A DNA stretch of 46,624 nt from Prevotellaceae bacterium (GCA_029226205.1 JAQXXT010000030.1:1-46624), one strand, 5' to 3'; shown: positions 28,634 to 36,072, counted from the first letter of the stretch. The notes: generated by a model from the sequence alone, not told the origin. Translations and numbers: made by a program.

Positions 28634-28745
28634 GTAGGTGGCCGCCATGTTGCGGCCACGCACCCGCATTGATCGGAACAAAAGTAATCTTGTCATTACA
28701 TATTCCCCATCTTCATTGCGTGGCCGCAACATGGCGGCCACCCAC
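28634..28745. repeat. Pair of inverted 29-bp GGCCGC palindromic repeats
   Basis: The left arm at 28634-28662 and the right arm at 28717-28745 are reverse complements at 28 of 29 positions, 54 bp apart. Each arm is itself a hairpin (TGGCCGCCATGTTGCGGCCA). A further copy identical to the left arm is at 33661-33689. The whole gap from 28554 to 28882 holds only these repeats and the palindrome at 28795; I see no gene in it. Confidence 0.9.
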
Positions 28746-28794
28746 AAAAGGATCAATGAATAAGTGAATGGCACTTCTGAAAATATCTATGTCA

Positions 28795-28850
28795 TTTACG
28801 AAAATATCTCAGTGAGATAAAATTTTATCTCACTGAGATATTTTCGTAAA
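28795..28850. repeat. Perfect loopless 56-bp palindrome
   Basis: Each half is 28 bp, and the two halves are exact reverse complements with no spacer (centre 28822/28823). The half contains GAAAATATCTCAGTGAGATA, which is itself partly palindromic. A shorter direct copy of GAAAATATCT precedes it at 28779-28788. It lies between the converging genes engB (+) and the amylase fusion (-), 32 bp from the stop of the latter. It could work as a two-way terminator, or be the trace of a mobile element. Confidence 0.9.
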
Positions 28851-28882
28851 CAACGTGTTTATTTTCACAAACAAGGTGAACG

Positions 28883-31048
28883 TTATGGGATCACTTTGTA
28901 ACGGATGCGGAACTCATGTTTCTCCTCGTTCCAGTTGGTACCGAGGAGGACGAATTTACCAATCTGAGAAGTGGAACGGACATGCTTACCGATACAAGGA
29001 CAGACATCATAATCGCCGATACGGACGAGGCGGACCATCTCACTGGCATTGCCCGGGAGACGGTCGAGGCTGACCTCCGGCGGCACATGATTCCGGTCTA
29101 CAAACTCGTAGCTGACCGTCATATCCTCATCGATGAGGCGGTTCATCTCCGTCTCTATCGCCTTCTCTTCCTGCCGTGTGGGCTTATGGTCGAGCCGATA
29201 GGTGATCTTGCTCTTTCGCCGCTCGATATGGGCATTACGGCTGCGCTCGCAACCGAACATGCGCATCATGAGCTGGTTGAGCAGATGCTCAGCAGTATGG
29301 GCAGGCGGAAATTCATCTTTGTTGTGCTCATTGAGCACGAGACCTTTATCAACCATTCTGACATTGAATTTATAAATTCTCGCTCCATAGGGAGGCAGGG
29401 TTGCCGGGAACTGACCGTCATGAACGAGGCGCACGAAGGCGGAATCGCCCGTGAGGAGGTCGGCGGCAGCAACATTCTTCTGCGGGATATGGAGCATCTC
29501 GAAAGCATGGGCCGGAATCGTCACAAGCACGTTGTTCTCCTCTCCTGAGAAGTTGACGACGACAAGCATCACCTCGTCACCATATTTCCGCAGGAAGGCA
29601 TAATGCTTACGCGGATCGAAATGGGGAGAGGCGGGATTGACATACATCAGATCGAAGAACTCACCCTCACTGAATGCCTTCTCGTGGATGGACATGTTCA
29701 ACAGGTTGTGATAAGTCACAGCCAGGCTCTTGCCCTGCGGCGTCATCTTCGAGATACCATGATAGGCAAAACGCAAGGTCTCGGGCGACCAATAGTCGAA
29801 GATCGTCGTACGACCGTCGCGTCCGCTGAACCCTTCCTCGTCCATTCCGCGCTCACCATATTCCTGTCCGTTGTAGAGCATGAAAGGATTGTTACGCATG
29901 AGAATGGAGACGACAGCACCGGGGATGGCTTTCTCAGGATCTCCGGCGAAGAAATCAGAGGCGATACGTTGCTCGTCATGATTCTCCAAGAAGTAGAGCA
30001 TATGCTGGTTCACGGGATCCGTCTGCTGCCACTGATAGGTGATGCTCGCTGCCGGACGCTGACCGCAGATGATGCCACGGATACAGTCGTACATGCCCAC
30101 CTTATCATAGAGATAATCGAAGCCGGAAGCGATATAACTACCGTAAGCTCCCGTATCATACATCTCTCCGATGAAGATAATGTTCGGGTAACGGCTCTTC
30201 ACGATCTTAATGGCATAATTCCAAAACGCCGTCGGCACCATGAAGCACATGTCACAACGGAAACCGTCTACACCTTTCGATGCCCAGTAGAGCAGGATAT
30301 CCACCATCTTTCCCCACAGATTGGGGATAGGATCGAAATGATAGCTGCGGCCACCGGCATCACAGTAATCGACACCGTAGTTCAGTTTGATGGTCTCATA
30401 CCAGTCATTCCGTGTGGGACAGGCATCGAAACGGTCATTACCCGTTGCCTTCGCGGGAATCTCACGATAGGCACCAAGAGTCGGATCAACGGAGTCAGGC
30501 GTCACACCGATACCATCAAGGTTCAGTGGCGCTCCTCCACAATAATAGAAGTTGTTCTGTGGGGAGAAATTCATGTGCGGATCATCATCCTCTCCGATAT
30601 CCCGTACGCCCTGAGGCTTACAGATGGACTTATACTCTCGTCCCACATGATTGGGAACGAAATCCATCAACACCTTCATATCGGCCTCATGGGTACGTTG
30701 GATCAGTGCCTCCCACTCTGCCTTTCGTGAATCGACATCAACGGCCAGATCGGGGTCGACATCGTAATAGTCGACGATGGCATAAGGACTGCCGGCCTTT
30801 CCCTTCACAACCTCGGGATGCTGACGGGGAATGCCATACTGGCTGTAGTCTGTCTGTGTGGCATGACGGATAACACCGGTATACCAGATATGCGTGAAGC
30901 CCATCTGATGGATATGCGCCAGAGCACGCTCGTCATAATTGACAAACTTTCCACTGCCGTTCTCTGCCAATGTGCCATCTTTCTTACAGGTGGGGTTGGT
31001 ATTATTGAACAGGCGGGGGAAAGTTTGATAGATGGTGATCTTCGACAT
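28883..31048 (-). CDS. GH13 alpha-amylase fused to an AlaX-type tRNA-editing domain
   Basis: One 721-residue frame holds two unrelated domains. Residues 1-560 are a GH13 glycosidase with a complete catalytic set: DFVPNH (129-134), GFRCDM with nucleophile D266, the acid/base E295 in IGEMYD, and ENHDE with D358. A C-terminal beta domain ends at GARIYKF. No signal peptide is present, so it should act on cytoplasmic alpha-glucans. Residues 565-721 are a stand-alone-size alanyl-tRNA editing domain with the zinc motifs HTAEH (584-588) and CIGKH (685-689), which remove mischarged amino acids from tRNA. An internal ATG at 29354-29356 (M565) could let the editing domain be made separately. The start overlaps the fabD stop by one base. 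Confidence 0.88.
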   Translation of the reverse strand: MSKITIYQTFPRLFNNTNPTCKKDGTLAENGSGKFVNYDERALAHIHQMGFTHIWYTGVIRHATQTDYSQYGIPRQHPEVVKGKAGSPYAIVDYYDVDPDLAVDVDSRKAEWEALIQRTHEADMKVLMDFVPNHVGREYKSICKPQGVRDIGEDDDPHMNFSPQNNFYYCGGAPLNLDGIGVTPDSVDPTLGAYREIPAKATGNDRFDACPTRNDWYETIKLNYGVDYCDAGGRSYHFDPIPNLWGKMVDILLYWASKGVDGFRCDMCFMVPTAFWNYAIKIVKSRYPNIIFIGEMYDTGAYGSYIASGFDYLYDKVGMYDCIRGIICGQRPAASITYQWQQTDPVNQHMLYFLENHDEQRIASDFFAGDPEKAIPGAVVSILMRNNPFMLYNGQEYGERGMDEEGFSGRDGRTTIFDYWSPETLRFAYHGISKMTPQGKSLAVTYHNLLNMSIHEKAFSEGEFFDLMYVNPASPHFDPRKHYAFLRKYGDEVMLVVVNFSGEENNVLVTIPAHAFEMLHIPQKNVAAADLLTGDSAFVRLVHDGQFPATLPPYGARIYKFNVRMVDKGLVLNEHNKDEFPPAHTAEHLLNQLMMRMFGCERSRNAHIERRKSKITYRLDHKPTRQEEKAIETEMNRLIDEDMTVSYEFVDRNHVPPEVSLDRLPGNASEMVRLVRIGDYDVCPCIGKHVRSTSQIGKFVLLGTNWNEEKHEFRIRYKVIP

Positions 31049-31935
31049 TATTCAATACCGTGAGCACTAACCGTCTTATCGATACGACCAATCATACCGC
31101 GCAGGGCCTTACCCGGACCGCACTCGATGAACTCCGTAGCGCCGTCAGCAATCATATGCTGTACGCTGGCTGTCCAACGGACGGAAGAAGTAAGCTGAGC
31201 GATGAGGTTGGACTTGATCTGCTCAGGATCAGTATGGGGCTTAGCGTCGACATTCTGATAGACGGGGCACTTCGGTGCATGGAATGTCGTAGCCTCGATA
31301 GCGGCCTGGAGCTCATCCTTGGCAGGCTGCATGAGAGGAGAATGGAAAGCACCACCAACCTTCAGCGGCAGGGCACGCTTGGCACCGGCAGCCTTCAACA
31401 GCTCACAAGCCTTGTTGATGGCATCGACAGTACCGGAGATAACGAGCTGACCGGGACAGTTATAGTTGGCGGGAACGACAACATCCTTGTCGTTGCTGAC
31501 CTCATGGCAGACTTCCTCGACCTTCTCATCAGGAAGGGCAATGATGGCAGCCATCGTACCGGGATTCTTCTCGCAGGCCTTCTGCATGGCGTTGGCACGG
31601 GCGGCAACGAGCTTCAAACCATCCTCGAAGCTCAATGCGCCACTGGCTACGAGTGCAGAGAACTCGCCGAGGGAATGACCGGCAACCATATCGGGCTTGA
31701 AGGCATCGCCGAGACAGAGAGCGGAGATGACACTGTGAAGGAATACAGCGGGCTGCGTGACCTTCGTCTCCTTCAACTGCTCGTCAGTGCCGGCGAACAT
31801 GATCTCGGAAATCTTGAAACCGAGGATCTCATCTGCCTCATCGAAGAGCTTCTTTGCCAATGGATACTTATCGTACAGGTCCTTACCCATACCTACGAAC
31901 TGAGAACCCTGACCAGGGAATACAAATGCTTTCAT
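31048..31935 (-). CDS. fabD: Malonyl-CoA:ACP transacylase
   Basis: Loads malonate onto acyl carrier protein for fatty-acid synthesis in the cytoplasm. The 295-residue protein shows FPGQGSQFVGMG at the N terminus, the nucleophile elbow GHSLGEFSA (S88), the arginine region LVAARANAMQ, and the catalytic histidine of GGAFHSPLM. The stop codon TAA shares one base with the ATG of the amylase fusion, so translation of the two may be coupled. Confidence 0.97.
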   Translation of the reverse strand: MKAFVFPGQGSQFVGMGKDLYDKYPLAKKLFDEADEILGFKISEIMFAGTDEQLKETKVTQPAVFLHSVISALCLGDAFKPDMVAGHSLGEFSALVASGALSFEDGLKLVAARANAMQKACEKNPGTMAAIIALPDEKVEEVCHEVSNDKDVVVPANYNCPGQLVISGTVDAINKACELLKAAGAKRALPLKVGGAFHSPLMQPAKDELQAAIEATTFHAPKCPVYQNVDAKPHTDPEQIKSNLIAQLTSSVRWTASVQHMIADGATEFIECGPGKALRGMIGRIDKTVSAHGIE

Positions 31936-31980
31936 TTTCAGTTATTTCTTTTGAATATTCAATTATTTTCTACCAAGTTG

Positions 31981-32012
31981 CAAAATTACAAAAAAATATT
32001 GGAGGGAGAAAA
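31981..32012 (-). promoter_or_regulatory. Promoter of fabD
   Basis: TAATTTTG (31981-31988) is a full -7 match, with a weaker TTTT at the -33 position 20 bp upstream (32009-32012). The leader is about 40 bases. Confidence 0.68.
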
Positions 32013-32031
32013 TATATAAAAATAAAAAAGC

Positions 32032-32064
32032 AAAAAATCCCGGCCGTCGCGTAGACAACCGGGA
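32032..32064 (-). terminator. Terminator of rpsF-rpsR-rplI
   Basis: Minus-strand stem TCCCGG / CCGGGA (32059-32064 and 32038-32043) with a 15-base loop, followed by six T residues and a further T-rich tract. It begins about 33 bp after the rplI stop codon. Confidence 0.82.
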
Positions 32065-32096
32065 AAATCATATAGATATGCTTTACAGTGCAATTA

Positions 32097-32648
32097 TTAT
32101 TCTGCAGCGGGAGCAGCCTCCTCAGCAGCCTCAGCCTTAGGAGCCTCAGCAGCCTCTGCGGGAGCAGCAGCCTCAGCCTCTGCCTTAGGAGCTTCCTCAG
32201 CAGGAGCGTTCTCTGCAACGACCTGTACGGGAACCTTCACCTCGACCTCCTTGAAGAAGTGTACGGTAGCCTCGTAGTTACCAACCTTCTTGATGTCGTG
32301 CATGGTGATGATCTTACGATCGATGTCGAAGCCCTTCTTCTTCAGCTCGTCAGCAACGGTAGCCTTGTTGACAGAACCGTAGGTAACACCGGTAGCGCTG
32401 ACCTTGGCGGGGATCACGAGGACAACGTCCTTGATAGCCTCTGCCTTCTTCTCTGCCTCAGCCTTCAGAGCTGCGATCTTGGCAGCCTGCTGCTTCAGGT
32501 TCTCAGCGAGCTGCTTGCGGGCAGCAGCACTGGCGATAACACCCTTACCGGTAGGAATGAGATAGTTGCGGCCGTAGCCGTTCTTTACATTTACAATATC
32601 GTTCTTGTATCCAAGTCCGATGATATCTTCTTTCAGTATAATTTCCAT
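32097..32648 (-). CDS. rplI: 50S ribosomal protein L9 with an Ala/Glu-rich tail
   Basis: Binds 23S rRNA near the L1 stalk and reaches along the ribosome. The N-terminal domain MEIILKEDIIGLGYKNDIVNVKNGYGRNYLIP is standard in type, as are the long connecting helix (about 42-75) and the C-terminal rRNA-binding domain. The protein is 183 residues against a usual length of about 150: the extra 35-40 residues form a tail of Ala, Glu, Pro and Lys (AEEAPKAEAEAAAPAEAAEA type). Last gene of rpsF-rpsR-rplI, 19 bp after rpsR, and preceded by a strong Shine-Dalgarno site. Confidence 0.96.
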   Translation of the reverse strand: MEIILKEDIIGLGYKNDIVNVKNGYGRNYLIPTGKGVIASAAARKQLAENLKQQAAKIAALKAEAEKKAEAIKDVVLVIPAKVSATGVTYGSVNKATVADELKKKGFDIDRKIITMHDIKKVGNYEATVHFFKEVEVKVPVQVVAENAPAEEAPKAEAEAAAPAEAAEAPKAEAAEEAAPAAE

Positions 32649-32655
32649 TCTGTAT

Positions 32656-32665
32656 CCTCCTCTTT
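32656..32665 (-). promoter_or_regulatory. Strong Shine-Dalgarno site before rplI
   Basis: AAAGAGGAGG on the minus strand, with GGAGG 7 bases before the ATG. Such sites are rare in this window; the only other good one precedes rpsR. Confidence 0.8.
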
Positions 32666-32667
32666 AA

Positions 32668-32937
32668 TTATTTCATCAAATCGGCTACATAAGGAAGAAG
32701 AGCGATCTGACGGGCACGCTTCACAGCCTGTGCCACACGACGCTGATACTTCAGTGATGTACCTGTGATACGACGGGGAAGGATCTTACCCTGCTCGTTC
32801 AAGAATTTCTTCAGGAACTCAGGATCCTTATAATCGATATACTTGATACCGCTCTTCTTGAAACGGCAATACTTCTTCTTCTTGGTGTCGATAGAAGGAG
32901 CGTTGAGATAACGAATTTCTGATTTATTGTCTGCCAT
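32668..32937 (-). CDS. rpsR: 30S ribosomal protein S18
   Basis: Binds 16S rRNA with S6 on the platform of the small subunit. The 89-residue protein has the family core [22 protein letters not shown] and [22 protein letters not shown], ending LLPYVADL. In Bacteroidetes ribosomes S18, with S6 and S21, helps cover the anti-Shine-Dalgarno end of 16S rRNA. Its start lies 2 bases after the rpsF stop, and its own Shine-Dalgarno site lies inside the end of rpsF. Confidence 0.97.
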   Translation of the reverse strand: MADNKSEIRYLNAPSIDTKKKKYCRFKKSGIKYIDYKDPEFLKKFLNEQGKILPRRITGTSLKYQRRVAQAVKRARQIALLPYVADLMK

Positions 32938-32939
32938 GA

Positions 32940-33281
32940 TTAAGCCTCCTTGTTAGCGTATTTCTTCATTCTCTTCTCGGCATAGGCTACAGCATACTTG
33001 TCAAGCTTGACTGTCATGTAGCGGATGACCTTCTCATCGCGACGGAAGCCCGTCTCGAGCGTGTTAACGAGTGTGGGCTCGCCCTTGAACTGCAGCAGGC
33101 AGTAGAAGCCTGTTGATTTCTTCTGGATGGCATAAGCCATCTTTTTCAGACCCCAGGCCTCTTCATTCACGATCTCTGCACCATTGTCGGTGAGCAGCTT
33201 CTTGAACTTAGCGACCGTTTCCTTCATCTGTGCATCAGACAAAACGGGAGTCAAAATGAAAACGGTTTCGTATTGATTCAT
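32940..33281 (-). CDS. rpsF: 30S ribosomal protein S6
   Basis: Forms a complex with S18 on the 30S platform. The 113 residues show the family pattern: [15 protein letters not shown] at the start, [28 protein letters not shown] in the middle and [16 protein letters not shown] near the end. First gene of the three-gene operon, with a consensus promoter and an about 50-base leader. It has no Shine-Dalgarno site, unlike the two genes after it. Confidence 0.97.
   Translation of the reverse strand: MNQYETVFILTPVLSDAQMKETVAKFKKLLTDNGAEIVNEEAWGLKKMAYAIQKKSTGFYCLLQFKGEPTLVNTLETGFRRDEKVIRYMTVKLDKYAVAYAEKRMKKYANKEA
32945..32951 (-). promoter_or_regulatory. Strong Shine-Dalgarno site before rpsR
   Basis: AAGGAGG lies 7 bases before the rpsR ATG and is formed by the last sense codons of rpsF (Lys-Glu-Ala). 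It is an ideal site in position and sequence. Confidence 0.85.
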
Positions 33282-33316
33282 ACTACTGATAAAATGTTTA
33301 AATAATTAATTTGCAT

Positions 33317-33332
33317 GCATTTTACAAAATGC
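33317..33332 (-). promoter_or_regulatory. Leader hairpin of rpsF
   Basis: GCATTTT / AAAATGC, a 7-bp stem with a 2-base centre, falls near the 5' end of the rpsF mRNA and is preceded by CCC. S6-S18 leaders in other bacteria use a stem with a CCG bulge; the likeness here is only suggestive. Confidence 0.4.
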
Positions 33333-33337
33333 GGGTG

Positions 33338-33369
33338 CAAAAGTACGACTTTTTTCTTGATTGACCAAA
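33338..33369 (-). promoter_or_regulatory. Consensus promoter of rpsF operon
   Basis: TTTG (33366-33369), 20 bp, TACTTTTG (33338-33345) on the minus strand. Its -33 end lies 10 bp from the -7 box of the divergent gene at 33392. Confidence 0.87.
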
Positions 33370-33378
33370 TTTATTTTG

Positions 33379-33386
33379 TACTTTTG
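33379..33386 (+). promoter_or_regulatory. -7 box of the small membrane protein gene
   Basis: TACTTTTG ends 5 bases before the ATG at 33392, with a CTTG 19 bp upstream. Transcription should start at or next to the ATG, giving a leaderless mRNA. Confidence 0.6.
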
Positions 33387-33391
33387 CAGGC

Positions 33392-33664
33392 ATGGAACAA
33401 GAAAAAAACAAAAAAACAGCCTCCGTACGTGTTCAGAAGCTGTTTTCATGCCTTCGTAACGTCCTCAGGACTTGTGGACGAAAGATTGTGAAAGGATGGC
33501 TCGGAGAGATCATCGCCGGGCTCATCCTACTCATTATCTATGCCTTTCTGCCACTCACGCTGGCCATGATGAAAGGAAATATCCTTCTCTTCCTTGGCCT
33601 CTTCCTGATCCTTCTGGGTACAGGTGCGTGGTACGCAAAACAGAAACACCAAATGACTCTGTAG
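33392..33664 (+). CDS. Small basic protein with two membrane helices
   Basis: A 90-residue protein: a basic N-terminal part (residues 1-37, many K and R) and two hydrophobic helices (about 40-58 and 63-80), followed by a short basic tail. By the positive-inside rule both ends should face the cytoplasm. Family unknown. It stands alone between the rpsF operon and the converging rprY, with its own promoter. Its stop codon TAG is part of the palindromic repeat that begins at 33661. Confidence 0.6.
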   Translation: MEQEKNKKTASVRVQKLFSCLRNVLRTCGRKIVKGWLGEIIAGLILLIIYAFLPLTLAMMKGNILLFLGLFLILLGTGAWYAKQKHQMTL

Positions 33665-33689
33665 GTGGCCGCCATGTTGCGGCCACGCA
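33661..33689 (+). repeat. GGCCGC palindromic repeat overlapping a stop codon
   Basis: Identical over 29 bp to the left arm at 28634-28662. Its second to fourth bases (TAG) are the stop codon of the small membrane protein gene. The hairpin could also serve as that gene's transcription end. Confidence 0.9.
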
Positions 33690-33698
33690 AGCTTTATA

Positions 33699-33732
33699 TT
33701 ATTCCTCGTCTGGATTTATTTTATTCCTCGTC
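33699..33732. repeat. 12-bp duplication at the end of rprY
   Basis: TTATTCCTCGTC occurs at 33699-33710 and 33721-33732. The second copy holds the last three codons and stop of rprY, so the end of the gene has been duplicated with a 22-bp period. Confidence 0.8.
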
Positions 33733-34428
33733 GGGAACGATGAGCTTGTAACCCTTGCCGTGGATGTTGATGATCTCAATCTGCGGGTCATCCTTCAGAT
33801 GCTTACGCAGTTTCGTGATATACACGTCCATGGAACGGGCATTGAAGTAATTGTCGTCGATCCAGATCGTCTTCAGCGCGAAGTCACGCTGCAGAATCTC
33901 GTTGGCATGGGCGCAGAGCAGGGCGAGGAGCTCATTCTCCTTCGTCGTCAGCTTCGTCTGCTTGTCACCGATCGTGAGCAACTGCTTCTGGGTATCGAAC
34001 TCGAAGCGGCCGATCTTGTAATGCGTTGACTCCTTGTTCTTCTTGCCACGGACACGGCGAAGGATAGCCTCAATACGGAACACGAGCTCCTCCATGGAAA
34101 ACGGCTTCGTGATATAGTCGTCAGCACCGATCTTGAAGCCTTCGAGGATATCCTCCTTCAGCGTCTTCGCCGTCAGGAAGATGATAGGGATGTCGGCATT
34201 GACCTGACGGATCTCCTGTGCCAGCGTGAAGCCGTCCTTCTTCGGCATCATCACATCGAGGACACAGATATCAAACTTGTCTTTCGTGAACTCACGATAA
34301 CCTACCTCACCATCGGGGCAGAGGACAGCCTGAAAGCCTTTGGCCTGCAGGTACTCACGAAGTAACATGCCGAGGTTCTCATCATCCTCGCAAAGCAGGA
34401 TCTTTACCTTGTTGTTGTTCTCTTCCAT
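33721..34428 (-). CDS. rprY: OmpR-family response regulator RprY
   Basis: DNA-binding partner of the RprX kinase. In 235 residues the receiver domain has the acidic pocket EDD (14-16), the phosphorylated aspartate D58 in VLDVMMPKKDG, threonine in FLTAK and lysine in YITKPF. A winged-helix effector domain follows (about 135-230; RSMDVYITKLRKHL, GKGYKL). The name follows the well-known Bacteroides RprXY pair, which it resembles in sequence type and order. It starts 33 bp after rprX. Confidence 0.92.
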   Translation of the reverse strand: MEENNNKVKILLCEDDENLGMLLREYLQAKGFQAVLCPDGEVGYREFTKDKFDICVLDVMMPKKDGFTLAQEIRQVNADIPIIFLTAKTLKEDILEGFKIGADDYITKPFSMEELVFRIEAILRRVRGKKNKESTHYKIGRFEFDTQKQLLTIGDKQTKLTTKENELLALLCAHANEILQRDFALKTIWIDDNYFNARSMDVYITKLRKHLKDDPQIEIINIHGKGYKLIVPDEE

Positions 34429-34461
34429 AATTTCTTCTTGTTTAATGTATTTATTTCTTGT

Positions 34462-36027
34462 TTATTCGTCTTTTACAAATGGCAGCTTCACCGTGAATGT
34501 CGTACCCTGTCCGTAGACACTGTCGACATGGATGTCACCGTCATGAAGGTCTACCATTTTCTTTACATACGCCAGACCGAGTCCGAAGCCTTTAACGTCA
34601 TGGACATTACCGGTATGCACGCGATAGAACTTCTCGAAGATCTTCTTCAGGTTATCCTTCTTGATGCCCTGACCGGTATCACGGACCGAGAAGCATACCT
34701 TATCGCCTTCATTCCATGTGCGCAGATAGATGTCGAGCTTCTCTTCCGGCTTACGGTACTTTACGGCATTGTCGAGGAGGTTGAAGATGACATTCTGGAA
34801 ATGCATCTCATCGACAAAGATCGTTGAGTCGACAGCCTCGATCTCCGTATAGACCTTGCCACCTGTATGTTCCACACGCAGCGTGATGGAATGGGCGGCC
34901 TGCTCGATCATCTCATTGAGGTCACACTCCTTCTTCTTCAACACGGCCTTCTTGCGGTCGTACATGCTCATCTGCAATACTTTCTCCACAAGGAAGCGCA
35001 GACGCTTCGACTCATCGAAGATAACACCGCCGAGATGGGTCATCATCGCCTCATTCTTCGTGATACTCTTGTCGTTGAGCATCTGGGCAGCGAGGGAGAT
35101 GGATGCTATCGGGGTCTTCAACTCATGCGTCATATTGTTGATGAAGTCATTCTTGATCTCCGTATACCGTTTACTGCGGAAGATGACGACAATGGTGAAG
35201 ATGAAGGTCACGAGAAGGATCAGCGTGAACACCACACTCGGTATCATGAACCGCACAGAAGAGAAGATATAGCTGTTCATGTCGGGGAAATGGATGCGGA
35301 CAACGCCCATCTTCGACTGAGGATCATTGCGGAAGAGCAACTGACTGTAGCTGTACTCCTCGCCATCACTCGTATAGTCGGGACAACGATATACCTCGCG
35401 GCCATCCTGCGTAGAGACAGTAAAATGATACGGGATATTGATACCGTTGTTCATCAACTCTGCCTTCAAGTCCTGGTCGAGGAGCTTGAAGTTGATACGT
35501 TCCTTCAGTGGCTTGTCGGAAGCGGAATAAAGAATGGAATAAACCACTTCATCAAGAAGAGCCTTCTGATAGACATAACGGTTCTTCACGATCTCCTGCA
35601 GCGATTTCTGCGTGTCGTCGATGGAGTTCTTGTCATTCTTCAGAATCATCGCCTTCGGCATCGTCGACGGCTTCGTGGCAATGGTCTTCAACTCAAAAGA
35701 GGAATAGACCGTTCCGTCCTTTCCCGTCACGGAATACTGATGGGAGCGCTGGACCGTTCCGTCATTGGCCTGGCCGCTGCGCGTGCCGACAGAATCGGTG
35801 ACATGCGACCGCCGCTCGGTCTCATTGATGTCCTTCTCCAGATAGCGGAGAGTCTCGTTGAGCTCCAGGTTGCGCGAAGCCTGATAGAGGGCGCGGTTGA
35901 CTGATTCGTCAAACTGTTCCTTCTTCATGTTTGCCATCTCGCGGATATAGGATAACTGCATAAACAGCAAACCAAGGAAGGACACGCCCATAATGATGGA
36001 TATGGTCCAAATGGTTCTCTTCTTCAT
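34462..36027 (-). CDS. rprX: Membrane sensor histidine kinase RprX
   Basis: Senses an envelope signal and phosphorylates RprY. The 521 residues comprise a membrane helix at about 7-26, a periplasmic domain of roughly 230 residues, and a second helix at about 260-284. The kinase follows, with H301 in MTHELKTPIASISLA, N box NLLDNAVKYRKP, G1 RDTGQGI and G2 GFGLGLAYV. There is no receiver domain. The start ATG is 5 bases from its -7 box, so the mRNA is probably leaderless. Confidence 0.94.
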   Translation of the reverse strand: MKKRTIWTISIIMGVSFLGLLFMQLSYIREMANMKKEQFDESVNRALYQASRNLELNETLRYLEKDINETERRSHVTDSVGTRSGQANDGTVQRSHQYSVTGKDGTVYSSFELKTIATKPSTMPKAMILKNDKNSIDDTQKSLQEIVKNRYVYQKALLDEVVYSILYSASDKPLKERINFKLLDQDLKAELMNNGINIPYHFTVSTQDGREVYRCPDYTSDGEEYSYSQLLFRNDPQSKMGVVRIHFPDMNSYIFSSVRFMIPSVVFTLILLVTFIFTIVVIFRSKRYTEIKNDFINNMTHELKTPIASISLAAQMLNDKSITKNEAMMTHLGGVIFDESKRLRFLVEKVLQMSMYDRKKAVLKKKECDLNEMIEQAAHSITLRVEHTGGKVYTEIEAVDSTIFVDEMHFQNVIFNLLDNAVKYRKPEEKLDIYLRTWNEGDKVCFSVRDTGQGIKKDNLKKIFEKFYRVHTGNVHDVKGFGLGLAYVKKMVDLHDGDIHVDSVYGQGTTFTVKLPFVKDE

Positions 36028-36032
36028 GTGGG

Positions 36033-36040
36033 CAAAGGTA
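36033..36040 (-). promoter_or_regulatory. -7 box of rprXY
   Basis: TACCTTTG on the minus strand, a full -7 match, with ATTG 21 bp upstream as a weak -33. Only five bases separate it from the rprX ATG. Confidence 0.65.
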
Positions 36041-36072
36041 TGGATTTTTTATCACAGTTAACAATAAAACGT

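Noticed and set aside
28554..28882. A mobile element or small gene in the 330-bp gap
   Set aside because: No open frame with coding character and no transposase; only palindromic repeats are present.
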